A DNA stretch of 64,000 nucleotides from Pseudomonas orientalis (GTDB lineage: Bacteria; Pseudomonadota; Gammaproteobacteria; Pseudomonadales; Pseudomonadaceae): assembly GCF_001439815.1 (NCBI RefSeq), contig NZ_JYLM01000001.1, forward strand, positions 62,001-126,000. The letters are read 5' to 3'. Position 1 is the stretch's first letter. Each line of letters opens with the position of its first letter. Under the pieces are notes generated by a model. That model had not been told where the DNA came from, ran no database searches, and worked only from the letters and a program-made list of their open reading frames with translations. The position numbers and the translations under genes were made by a program. This document shows positions 33,813 to 42,089 of the stretch, piece by piece.

Positions 33813-34304
33813 ATGGACCATTACGTGACCCCCGACCTGTGCGACGCCTACCCGGATCTGGTACAGGTGCTCGAGCCGATGTTCAGCAATTTCGGTGGCC
33901 GAGACTCCTTCGGCGGCGAGATTGTCACCGTCAAATGCTTCGAGGATAACTCCCTGGTCAAGGCACAGGCCGAGCAGCCGGGCGCCGGCAAGGTGCTGGT
34001 GGTCGATGGGGGCGGTTCGCTGCGGCGTGCGTTGCTCGGTGACCTGATCGCCGAGAAGGCCGCGAAAAATGGCTGGGAAGGCATGGTGATCTACGGTTGC
34101 ATCCGCGATGTCGATGTCATTGCCCAGACCGACCTGGGTGTGCAGGCCCTGGCCTCCCATCCGATGAAAACCGACAAGCGTGGCCTGGGTGACCTGAACG
34201 TGGTGGTGACCTTTGCGGGCGTGACGTTCCGCCCGGGCGAGTACGTGTACGCCGATAACAACGGGGTGATCGTCTCGCCCAGCCCACTGAAAATGCCTGA
34301 ATAA
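33813..34304 (+). CDS. rraA: Ribonuclease E activity regulator RraA
   Basis: This 163-residue protein is the RraA inhibitor of RNase E. The conserved core is [17 protein letters not shown] near residues 63-79 and [13 protein letters not shown] near residues 90-103, followed by [23 protein letters not shown] lies about 9 bases upstream of the ATG. The same fold occurs in HMG aldolases, so a metabolic role cannot be excluded, but length and sequence fit RraA. Confidence 0.93.
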   Translation: MDHYVTPDLCDAYPDLVQVLEPMFSNFGGRDSFGGEIVTVKCFEDNSLVKAQAEQPGAGKVLVVDGGGSLRRALLGDLIAEKAAKNGWEGMVIYGCIRDVDVIAQTDLGVQALASHPMKTDKRGLGDLNVVVTFAGVTFRPGEYVYADNNGVIVSPSPLKMPE

Positions 34305-34329
34305 ATCGCGGTAGCCGAAAGGGATGAGG

Positions 34330-35325
34330 ATGTTCGAGGAAGACAACGCGCAATGGGGGCTGGTGCATGCCCTGGTGCTGGACGGTAAAGGCGGTGCGCG
34401 TTCGATTGTCCGGACTGAGCTTGACGCGCTGCAACTGCAGCCCCAGGAAAGCCTGTGGTTGCATTGGGACCGCAGTCATCCGCAAACCCAGACCTGGCTG
34501 CGCAAATCCAGCGGTTTGAGCGAATTCGCCTGTGACCTGCTGCTGGAAGAAAATACCCGCCCGCGGCTGCTGCCGTTGCCCGATGCCGAACTGTTGCTGT
34601 TTCTACGCGGGATCAATCTGAATCCCGGCGCGGAACCGGAAGACATGGTTTCGGTACGTATATTCGCAGCGGCCAGTCGTGTGATTTCCCTGCGGTTGCG
34701 CCCGTTACGCGCCACCGATGAGCTGCTGGTGCAATTGGCCGAGGGCAAGGGCCCCAGGACCGCGTCGGAACTGATCCTTTATATGGCGCAATACCTGACC
34801 AACAAAGTGCAGGATCTGGTCACTGGGCTGTCTGAAATCGTCGATGCCGAGGAAGAAAAACTCGATGCCGACGAACGGTACACCCCCGAGCATGGCAGCG
34901 TCCTGCAGATCCGTCGGCGAGCGGCCGGGCTCAAGCGTTTCCTGGCGCCGCAGCGGGATATTTTTGCGCAGCTGACGCGGATCAAACTGGCATGGTTCTG
35001 CGATGACGACGCCGACTATTGGAACGAGTTGCACAACAGCCTGACCCGCTACCTGGAAGAGTTGGAATTGGCTCGGGAGCGCGTGGGGCTTGTACTTGAG
35101 GCCGAAGACCGGCGCTTGAGCCTGCGCATGAACCGCACCATGTACCGCTTCGGAATCATCACCGGCATCTTCTTGCCGATGAGTTTCCTGACCGGCTTGC
35201 TGGGCATCAATGTGGGGGGAATACCGTTTTCCGGCAGCCCCTACGGATTCATGATTGCCTGCCTGCTGATGGTCTCGGTGGCGCTGGGGCAATGGTGGCT
35301 TTTTCGACGATTACGCTGGGTTTGA
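34330..35325 (+). CDS. cmaX: CorA/ZntB-like divalent metal transporter CmaX
   Basis: This 331-residue protein is of the CorA family with a large cytoplasmic alpha/beta and helical domain (1-265) and two C-terminal membrane helices. The signature loop between them reads GIN rather than the GMN of magnesium CorA, as in zinc-transporting ZntB. I chose the ATG at 34330 (MFEED) because AAGGG is seven bases upstream; the ATG at 34324 is too close to it. It is 25 bases after rraA and heads the cmaX-crfX-cmpX-sigX-oprF series. Confidence 0.9.
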   Translation: MFEEDNAQWGLVHALVLDGKGGARSIVRTELDALQLQPQESLWLHWDRSHPQTQTWLRKSSGLSEFACDLLLEENTRPRLLPLPDAELLLFLRGINLNPGAEPEDMVSVRIFAAASRVISLRLRPLRATDELLVQLAEGKGPRTASELILYMAQYLTNKVQDLVTGLSEIVDAEEEKLDADERYTPEHGSVLQIRRRAAGLKRFLAPQRDIFAQLTRIKLAWFCDDDADYWNELHNSLTRYLEELELARERVGLVLEAEDRRLSLRMNRTMYRFGIITGIFLPMSFLTGLLGINVGGIPFSGSPYGFMIACLLMVSVALGQWWLFRRLRWV

Positions 35326-35411
35326 ACTGAATATGAGCTGAACGTAGGAAAGGGTCGATGTGACCCGATGAATTTTACCCTCGTCTTTTAAATCACTTGC
35401 GAGAGGTCTCT

Positions 35412-35657
35412 ATGCACGATCCGTTCGAACAGTCTTTGCGTGACATGCTCAATGCTTCGCCATCCAACCGTGATGACGATGCCTGCCTGGGCCGCGTACT
35501 GAAAACCGCCAACCGTCAGGTAGGGGCGGGGGATCTGTTCGGTCTGCTCGGGCGTTGGGTGCCGGCGTTGATGATGGCCCTGAACAACGGTTCGGCCCAT
35601 GTATCACCGGTATCCCGGAAAAAACCTCTTGCTCGCACTGCTGATAAGGCTGATTGA
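35412..35657 (+). CDS. crfX: CrfX protein
   Basis: This small 81-residue protein begins MHDPFEQSLRDMLN and continues with the DDACLGRVLKTANRQVGAGDLF segment typical of CrfX, which is always found between cmaX and cmpX in Pseudomonas. The function is unknown; the gene has been linked to the SigX regulon. GAGAGG precedes the ATG. The stop is two bases before the cmpX ATG. Confidence 0.9.
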   Translation: MHDPFEQSLRDMLNASPSNRDDDACLGRVLKTANRQVGAGDLFGLLGRWVPALMMALNNGSAHVSPVSRKKPLARTADKAD

Positions 35658-35659
35658 AT

Positions 35660-36484
35660 ATGGAACTTGATCTCTGGACCCAGAGCCTGGTCACTGCGAT
35701 GACCGCATTGTGGACCAAGGTGGCGAATTTCATTCCCAACCTGTTTGGTGCCCTGGTCCTGGTATTGCTGGGCTTTGTCGTGGCCAAGCTGCTCGACACC
35801 CTGCTGTCCAAATTGCTCGCAAAACTGGGGCTGGATCGCCTGATGGCCGGTACCGGCCTGACCAAGCTGCTGGGCCGTGCCGGGCTGCAGGTGCCGATTT
35901 CCACGCTGGTCGGCAAGATCGTCTATTGGTTCGTTCTACTTATTTTTCTGGTTTCTGCGGCTCAGTCCCTTGGACTTGAGCGAGTTTCAGCTACGCTCGA
36001 CATGCTGGCACTGTATTTGCCGAAAGTATTCGGCGGCGCGCTGGTGCTGCTGGTAGGCGTTTTGCTCGCGCAACTGGCCAACGGCCTGGTGCGCGGAGCC
36101 GCCGAAGGCGTCGGCCTGGACTATGCGGCCGGACTGGGGCGAATTGCCCAGGGACTGGTGATCATCATCAGTATTTCGGTCGCGATCAGCCAGCTGGAGG
36201 TCAAGACTGACCTGCTCAACCACGTTATCGTGATTGTTTTGATTACCGTTGGTCTGGCCGTTGCACTGGCCATGGGCTTGGGAAGCCGGGAAATTGCCGG
36301 TCAGATTCTTGCGGGAATCTATGTGCGTGAGCTGTATCAGGTAGGGCAACAGGTGCGTGTGGGCGAGGTCGAAGGGCAAATCGAGGAGATCGGCACCGTC
36401 AAGACGACCGTGCTGACCGATGACGGAGAACTGGTGTCGCTGTCCAACCGGATTCTCCTGGAGCAGCAGGTCAGTAGCCGCTAA
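35660..36484 (+). CDS. cmpX: CmpX, MscS-related small-conductance channel
   Basis: This 274-residue membrane protein has about five hydrophobic segments (residues 20-45, 85-105, 120-150, 165-185 and 195-215) and a C-terminal beta domain with the EVEGQIEEIGTVKTTV sequence seen in MscS-type channels. CmpX belongs to this class and affects cell-wall stress signalling to SigX. Start ATG 35660 is chosen; an in-frame TTG lies two codons earlier. It is followed by sigX after about 87 bases. Confidence 0.9.
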   Translation: MELDLWTQSLVTAMTALWTKVANFIPNLFGALVLVLLGFVVAKLLDTLLSKLLAKLGLDRLMAGTGLTKLLGRAGLQVPISTLVGKIVYWFVLLIFLVSAAQSLGLERVSATLDMLALYLPKVFGGALVLLVGVLLAQLANGLVRGAAEGVGLDYAAGLGRIAQGLVIIISISVAISQLEVKTDLLNHVIVIVLITVGLAVALAMGLGSREIAGQILAGIYVRELYQVGQQVRVGEVEGQIEEIGTVKTTVLTDDGELVSLSNRILLEQQVSSR

Positions 36485-36571
36485 ACCGGCAAACCCTGCT
36501 AATGTACGCCGCCGCAAACCCGGCTGACCGGGTTGCAGCGGACATTGACCTGACTGCCGGCACGACTTGTT

Positions 36572-37162
36572 TTGAATAAAGCCCAAACGCTGTCCACGCG
36601 CTATGACCCCCGTGAGCTCTCTGATGAGGAGTTGGTCGCGCGTTCGCACACGGAGCTGTTTCACGTAACACGCGCGTACGAAGAATTGATGCGCAGGTAT
36701 CAACGCACTCTGTTCAACGTTTGTTCAAGGTATTTGGGGAACGATAGAGATGCGGACGATGTCTGTCAGGAAGTGATGCTCAAGGTGCTGTACGGCCTGA
36801 AGAACTTCGAGGGCAAATCGAAGTTCAAGACCTGGCTCTACAGCATCACGTACAACGAGTGCATCACGCAGTATCGTAAGGAACGGCGAAAGCGTCGCTT
36901 GATGGACGCTTTGAGTCTGGACCCCCTTGAGGAAGCGTCTGAAGAAAAGGCGCCGACACCCGAGGAAAAGGGCGGACTTGATCGCTGGTTGGTGCATGTG
37001 AACCCGATTGACCGTGAAATTCTGGTGCTACGATTCGTCGCAGAATTGGAATTTCAAGAAATCGCTGACATCATGCATATGGGCTTGAGTGCTACAAAGA
37101 TGCGTTACAAACGTGCTCTTGATAAATTACGTGAGAAATTTGCGGGCGAGACTGAAACTTAG
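36572..37162 (+). CDS. sigX: ECF sigma factor SigX
   Basis: This 196-residue extracytoplasmic-function sigma factor has region 2 with DRDADDVCQEVMLKVLYGL and WLYSITYNECITQYRK, and region 4 with FVAELEFQEIADIMHMGLSATKMRYKRAL, nearly identical to P. aeruginosa SigX. The start is TTG (MNKAQTLS), kept because the N-terminus agrees with the known protein. It drives oprF and genes of fatty-acid and envelope homeostasis. No anti-sigma gene is next to it. Confidence 0.96.
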   Translation: MNKAQTLSTRYDPRELSDEELVARSHTELFHVTRAYEELMRRYQRTLFNVCSRYLGNDRDADDVCQEVMLKVLYGLKNFEGKSKFKTWLYSITYNECITQYRKERRKRRLMDALSLDPLEEASEEKAPTPEEKGGLDRWLVHVNPIDREILVLRFVAELEFQEIADIMHMGLSATKMRYKRALDKLREKFAGETET

Positions 37163-37269
37163 TGCGTAGCAAATATCTCTTACGTGTAGGCAAGTTCTGT
37201 TAGACTTGTCGCCGAGTTGTCCCCCGGTTTGTGGGACTGCTTTACAATCACCAGATGGGGATTTAACGG

Positions 37270-38250
37270 ATGAAACTGAAAAACACCTTGGGCTTGGCCA
37301 TTGGTTCTCTTATTGCCGCTACTTCTTTCGGCGTTCTGGCACAAGGCCAAGGCGCAGTTGAAGGCGAGCTGTTCTACAAGAAGCAGTACAACGATAGCGT
37401 CAAGCACATCGAAGACGGCTTCAACCCTGGCGCTCGCATCGGTTACTTCTTGACCGACGACCTGTCCTTGAACCTGTCCTACGACAAGACTAACCACACC
37501 CGTTCGAACGACGGCACTGGTAGCCAGAAGATCAAAGGTGATACCGGCAGCCTGGTTGCCCAATACCACTTCGGTCAAGCTGGCGTTGACAGCCTGCGTC
37601 CATACGTTGAAGGCGGTTTCGGCCACCAGAGCCGTACCAACGTGCAAGCTGACGGCCACAGCGGTCGCGACCAGACCACTTTCGCTACCATCGGTACCGG
37701 CGTGAAGTACTACTTCACCAACAACCTGTACGCTCGTGCTGGTGTTGAAGCTGACTACGGTCTGGACAACGGCAAGTGGGACTACTCCGCACTGGTTGGC
37801 CTGGGTGTGAACTTCGGCGGTAACGCTGGCGCAGCTGCTCCAGCTCCTACCCCAGCACCGGCTCCAGAGCCAGTTCCAGAGCCAGAAGCTCCGGTTGCTC
37901 AGGTTGTTCGTGTTGAGCTGGACGTTAAGTTCGACTTCGACAAGGCCGTTGTTAAGCCTAACAGCTACGGCGACGTGAAAAACCTGGCCGACTTCATGGC
38001 TCAGTACCCGTCCACCAACGTAGAAGTTGCTGGTCACACTGACTCCGTAGGTCCAGACGCTTACAACCAGAAGCTGTCCCAGCGTCGTGCTGACGCTGTC
38101 AAGCAAGTCCTGGTTAAAGACGGCGTGGCTCCTAGCCGTGTAACTGCTGTAGGTTACGGCGAATCCCGCCCAGTTGCTGACAACGCAACTGAAGCTGGTC
38201 GTGCTGTTAACCGTCGCGTAGAAGCGTCGGTTGAAGCTCAAGCTCAGTAA
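37270..38250 (+). CDS. oprF: Major outer membrane porin OprF
   Basis: This 326-residue OmpA-type porin has a signal peptide (1-24, cut after VLAQG), an eight-strand barrel (about 25-180), a Pro/Ala/Glu-rich hinge near residues 192-215 and a C-terminal peptidoglycan-binding OmpA domain (220-326) with NVEVAGHTDSVG and the RRADAVKQVL region. There is no Cys, unlike P. aeruginosa OprF. Codon use is biased to GCT, GGT and AAC-type codons and differs from the neighbours, as expected for a very highly expressed gene. It has its own terminator. Confidence 0.97.
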   Translation: MKLKNTLGLAIGSLIAATSFGVLAQGQGAVEGELFYKKQYNDSVKHIEDGFNPGARIGYFLTDDLSLNLSYDKTNHTRSNDGTGSQKIKGDTGSLVAQYHFGQAGVDSLRPYVEGGFGHQSRTNVQADGHSGRDQTTFATIGTGVKYYFTNNLYARAGVEADYGLDNGKWDYSALVGLGVNFGGNAGAAAPAPTPAPAPEPVPEPEAPVAQVVRVELDVKFDFDKAVVKPNSYGDVKNLADFMAQYPSTNVEVAGHTDSVGPDAYNQKLSQRRADAVKQVLVKDGVAPSRVTAVGYGESRPVADNATEAGRAVNRRVEASVEAQAQ

Positions 38251-38266
38251 TTACTGAGTCGTAGAG

Positions 38267-38297
38267 AAAAGCCCGGCTCAGGCCGGGCTTTTTTTCG
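38267..38297 (+). terminator. Intrinsic terminator of oprF
   Basis: AAAAGCCCGGC and GCCGGGCTTTT form an 11-base-pair stem with a four-base loop, followed by a run of seven T. It lies about 17 bases after the stop and stops read-through to the convergent cobA. Confidence 0.9.
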
Positions 38298-38310
38298 CCT
38301 GCGATTTGCC

Positions 38311-39054
38311 TCAGGCGCTGACCGCCGCCGCAACGCACGCCACCTGCGCCGCACCGGCGACACGGCCAATCACCAGGATTGCCGGGCTTTTGAGCGCAAA
38401 AGCCTGCGCGTCTTCATGCATGGCGGCCAGGTGGCTACGGCATTCGCGCTGTGCGGGCAACGATGCATTTTCGATCATCGCCACCGGCATATCCGCAGCC
38501 ATGCCGCCCTCCAGCAACTGTTGCCGGATAGCTTCCAGCTTGGCCACGCCCATGTACACCACCAACGTTGTCCCGCCTTCGGCCAGGGCGCGCCAGTTCA
38601 GGCTGCTGTCATCCTGGGTATGCGCGGTGACCAGGGTGACGCCACGGCTCACGCCGCGCAGGGTCAACGGGATATCGCAGTTGGTCGCTCCGGCGAGCCC
38701 CGAGGTGATGCCGTTGACCAGCTCCACCTCGATTTCACGCTCGCGCAGCCACGTCGCTTCTTCACCACCCCGGCCGAAAATGCACGGATCGCCGCCTTTG
38801 AGCCGCACCACGCACTTGCCCTGGCGCGCATAGCGCAGCATCAGGCGGTGAATGAAATCCTGCGGCGTAGAGCGACAGCCGCCACGCTTGCCGACGGTGA
38901 TCACACGCGCGTCGGCGCAGTGTTCCAGGACAGCCGGGTTGACCAGATCGTCAATCAACACCACATCGGCTTCATGCAGGGCCCTTACCGCCTTGAGGGT
39001 GAGCAATTCCGGATCACCGGGCCCGGCGCCTACCAGCCACACTTTTGCGCTCAT
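38311..39054 (-). CDS. cobA: Uroporphyrinogen-III C-methyltransferase
   Basis: This is a 247-residue SAM-dependent methyltransferase that makes precorrin-2, the precursor of siroheme. The family marks are VWLVGAGPGDPELLTLKA (residues 5-22), VRLKGGDPCIFGRGGEE (near residue 82) and the TLVVYMG segment. It is the last gene of the nirB-nirD-nasC-cobA unit, nine bases after nasC, and supplies siroheme for the nitrite reductase NirB. Confidence 0.95.
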   Translation of the reverse strand: MSAKVWLVGAGPGDPELLTLKAVRALHEADVVLIDDLVNPAVLEHCADARVITVGKRGGCRSTPQDFIHRLMLRYARQGKCVVRLKGGDPCIFGRGGEEATWLREREIEVELVNGITSGLAGATNCDIPLTLRGVSRGVTLVTAHTQDDSSLNWRALAEGGTTLVVYMGVAKLEAIRQQLLEGGMAADMPVAMIENASLPAQRECRSHLAAMHEDAQAFALKSPAILVIGRVAGAAQVACVAAAVSA

Positions 39055-39063
39055 TTTTTCCCC

Positions 39064-41772
39064 TCACACACTGATTGCGATTGGCTGCGGGCTGGCGGCC
39101 AGCAGACGTTTGATTTCCGGCACGCAGGAGCCGCATTGCGTGCCGCATTGCAGCTCCTGTCTGAGCCCATTCAGGTCCAAACCACGGGCAATCCCGGCGC
39201 ACACCGCGTTTTCGCTGACATTCTTGCAATTGCACAGGATCTTGCTGCCGGCGGCCGCTCCCCCTGGTGGTGCGCTCAGGGGCGCCAGGAGCCAGCGACG
39301 CAGTTGATCGTCGGTGCGGCCCTCCAGCCACAGGCTTTGCAACCAATGCCGGGCCAGGGTTTCACCGGCCAGGCGAACCGCCGTGATACGGCCCTGTTCG
39401 ATTTTCACCCGTTTGCCGATAGAGCGGCGCGGGTCGTCATAGGCCATCACCGGGCCGTCGTGCAGGCCCAGCAACTGGTCGATGCGGGTCAGTATTTGCA
39501 GGTCGGGCGCTTCGGTATGGGCTGCGCGCACCAGCAGCGCCGGCCGTTCGCGTCCGTTCAGGCTCAGGCTGACGTAGGCAAATGCTTCGCACAGCGGGCG
39601 CAGGGCGTCGAAATGGCGCTGCACGTCACCCTCGATCAGCGCAAACAGCTGCCACGGCAGTTCAATAGCCTCAAGGCGCACACCGCTGTGTTTGAGTTCC
39701 GGCTGTTTCGACAACGGATCGAACGCCGGCTGTGTGAGCACATTGACGCCGCCTTTGAGAAAACGGTCGCCCCAATGCATCGGCAGGAACGCTTGACCGG
39801 GGCGCACGCTGTCATCGCTGGTGACCGCGACCACTACATTGCCTCGACGGCTCTTCAAGCTGACCAGGTCGCCTTCCTTGAAGCGGTGACGACGCAACTC
39901 GTCCGGGTGCAGGCTCAACAGCGCCTCGCTGACATGCCCGAACAGCTGCGCCGCCGTGCCGGTGCGGCTCATGCCGTGCCACTGGTCGCGCAGGCGGCCG
40001 GTGATCAGGGTCAGGGGAAAGCGTGCGTCACGCTGCTCCTTGGCGGCGCGATAAGGGTCGGCAACAAACTGCGCACGGCCGTTCTCGGTGGGAAAAATAC
40101 CGTCGACGTAGAGACGTGGCGTCCCGGCCTGTGCACCCACGGGAAACGGCCACTGTTGCGGGCCAAGTTGGTCAAGCAGGGCGTGGCTGAGGCCGGACAC
40201 ATCCAGGTCGCGTGCTTGAGTCAACAGCTTGAACTCGTCAAAGATCTGCGCCGGTTGCTCAAAGGCGAACAGACTATTGAGCCCTGGCCGCAGACGGCGC
40301 TCCAGGCGCTGCGCGAAATCCACGGTGATCGCCCAGTCCGGTCGTGCTTCGCCCGGTGGGGTGATGGCGCGGCGCACATGGGAAATACGCCGTTCGGAGT
40401 TGGTCACCGTGCCTTCTTTTTCGCCCCAACTGGCGGCGGGCAGCAGCAGGTCGGCGTAGGCGGCGGTCTCGGTGGTTCGAAACGCCTCCTGCAACACCAC
40501 GAACGGACACGCCGCCAGGGCGGCACGCACGGCATTCTGGTCCGGCAGCGATTGGGCGGGGTTGGTGCAGGCGATCCACAGCGCCTTGATCTTGCCCGCC
40601 TGCACCTGCTCAAACAGTTCGATGGCCGTGAGGCCGGTGGTTGCCGGCAGTTGATCGACACCCCAATAAGCGGCTACTTCTGCGCGGTGTTCGGGGTTGG
40701 CGGCGTCGCGGTGCCCAGGCAGCAGGTTCGACAAGCTGCCGGTCTCGCGCCCGCCCATGGCATTGGGTTGGCCGGTCAGGGAAAACGGCCCGCAGCCTGG
40801 CCGGCCAATCGTACCGGTGGCCAGGTGCAGGTTGATCAGTGCGCTGTTTTTTGCACTGCCCGCCGTCGACTGGTTAAGGCCCATGCACCACAGCGACAAG
40901 AAGCTGCTGGAGGTGCCCACCCACTGCGCGCACAGGCGCAGCTGCTCGACGCTGATGCCGCACAGTTGCGTGACCATTTGCGGCGTGTAGTCATGCACCA
41001 GGCGTTTGAGCGCTGCCAGGCCGTCGGTATGGGCATGGATGAAGTCGCGGTCGATCCAGTCTTCCCACAACAGCAGATGCAAAATTCCATGGAACAGTGC
41101 GACGTCCGTGCCTGGCAGGATTGCCAGGTGCAGATCAGCCAGGTCGCAGGTGTCTGTACGCCGGGGGTCTATCACCACCACTTTCATCTGCGGTCGTCGC
41201 GCCTTGGCTTCCTCCAGGCGTCGGAACAGTACCGGGTGCGCGTAGGCCATGTTGCTGCCGACGATCATCACACAGTCGCTGGTTTCCAGATCTTCATAGC
41301 TGCACGGTGGCGCATCGGCACCCAGGCTGCGTTTGTAGCCCACCACTGCCGAGGACATGCACAGCCGCGAGTTGCTGTCGATATTGTTGGTGCCTACCAG
41401 CGCGCGCGCCAATTTGTTGAAGCTGTAGTAGTCCTCGGTCAGCAATTGCCCGGAGATGTAGAACGCCACGCTGTCGGGGCCGTGTTCGGCGATAGTGCCC
41501 GCGAATACAGTGGCCGCATGTTCCAAGGCGCTGTCCCAGTCGGTGCGGGCGCGGGCCAGGTCTTTGCCCAGACGCAACTCGGGGTACAAGGCGCGGGCAT
41601 CGAGGTCACCGGTCAGGTGCAGGCTGGCGCCCTTGCTGCACAGCTTGCCGAAGTTGGCCGGATGCTCCGGGTCGCCTTGCACGCCGAGGATCCGGGTGCC
41701 GTCATGCTCGATCAGCACGCCGCAGCCCACCCCGCAATAACAGCAGGTGGACGCGGTGACCTGGCGGTTCAT
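39064..41772 (-). CDS. nasC: Assimilatory nitrate reductase, catalytic subunit
   Basis: This 902-residue molybdopterin enzyme reduces nitrate to nitrite in the cytoplasm. The N-terminal [4Fe-4S] ligands are Cys10, Cys13, Cys17 and Cys44 (C-x2-C-x3-C-x26-C). The Mo-bis-MGD body follows, with SNSRLCMSSAVVGYKRSLG containing the likely Mo-Cys. At the C-terminus a BFD-type [2Fe-2S] domain has CNCKNVSE and CGTQCGSC. I chose the ATG at 41772, which overlaps the nirD stop by one base. Confidence 0.95.
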   Translation of the reverse strand: MNRQVTASTCCYCGVGCGVLIEHDGTRILGVQGDPEHPANFGKLCSKGASLHLTGDLDARALYPELRLGKDLARARTDWDSALEHAATVFAGTIAEHGPDSVAFYISGQLLTEDYYSFNKLARALVGTNNIDSNSRLCMSSAVVGYKRSLGADAPPCSYEDLETSDCVMIVGSNMAYAHPVLFRRLEEAKARRPQMKVVVIDPRRTDTCDLADLHLAILPGTDVALFHGILHLLLWEDWIDRDFIHAHTDGLAALKRLVHDYTPQMVTQLCGISVEQLRLCAQWVGTSSSFLSLWCMGLNQSTAGSAKNSALINLHLATGTIGRPGCGPFSLTGQPNAMGGRETGSLSNLLPGHRDAANPEHRAEVAAYWGVDQLPATTGLTAIELFEQVQAGKIKALWIACTNPAQSLPDQNAVRAALAACPFVVLQEAFRTTETAAYADLLLPAASWGEKEGTVTNSERRISHVRRAITPPGEARPDWAITVDFAQRLERRLRPGLNSLFAFEQPAQIFDEFKLLTQARDLDVSGLSHALLDQLGPQQWPFPVGAQAGTPRLYVDGIFPTENGRAQFVADPYRAAKEQRDARFPLTLITGRLRDQWHGMSRTGTAAQLFGHVSEALLSLHPDELRRHRFKEGDLVSLKSRRGNVVVAVTSDDSVRPGQAFLPMHWGDRFLKGGVNVLTQPAFDPLSKQPELKHSGVRLEAIELPWQLFALIEGDVQRHFDALRPLCEAFAYVSLSLNGRERPALLVRAAHTEAPDLQILTRIDQLLGLHDGPVMAYDDPRRSIGKRVKIEQGRITAVRLAGETLARHWLQSLWLEGRTDDQLRRWLLAPLSAPPGGAAAGSKILCNCKNVSENAVCAGIARGLDLNGLRQELQCGTQCGSCVPEIKRLLAASPQPIAISV

Positions 41773-42089
41773 CACCCTGCATCCCGCAGGGCCAGCATCA
41801 CTCGGCCGTTTTCCACGCGGGCGAGGTGATGATGGGCGCAACCGATATCCGGTGCCTGGGCTTCGCCGGACGCCAGGTCGATCTGCCAGTTGTGCAGCGG
41901 GCAGGCCACGCGCTTGCCGTAGATCAAGCCTTGGGACAGCGGCCCGCCTTTGTGCGGGCAACGGTCATCGAGTGCGAAGACTTCATCGTCGCTGGTGCGA
42001 AAAATCGCAATGTCGCCCTTGGGCCCGTTGATGATGCGTGAGCCCAATGCGTTGATTTCTTCCAGAGCGCAGATATCCAGCCAGTTCAT
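41772..42089 (-). CDS. nirD: Nitrite reductase small subunit
   Basis: This 105-residue Rieske-fold protein is the small subunit of NADH-dependent nitrite reductase. CPHKGGPLSQG and CPLHNWQIDL keep Cys-x-His and Cys-x-x-His pairs (residues near 44/46 and 63/66), so a Rieske cluster may be bound, unlike enteric NirD which lacks it. It overlaps nirB by four bases (ATGA) and nasC by one base. Confidence 0.94.
   Translation of the reverse strand: MNWLDICALEEINALGSRIINGPKGDIAIFRTSDDEVFALDDRCPHKGGPLSQGLIYGKRVACPLHNWQIDLASGEAQAPDIGCAHHHLARVENGRVMLALRDAG

Noticed and set aside
37163..37269. A precise SigX promoter before oprF
   Set aside because: I could not align -35 and -10 elements with acceptable spacing by eye, so I do not annotate it although SigX control of oprF is known.
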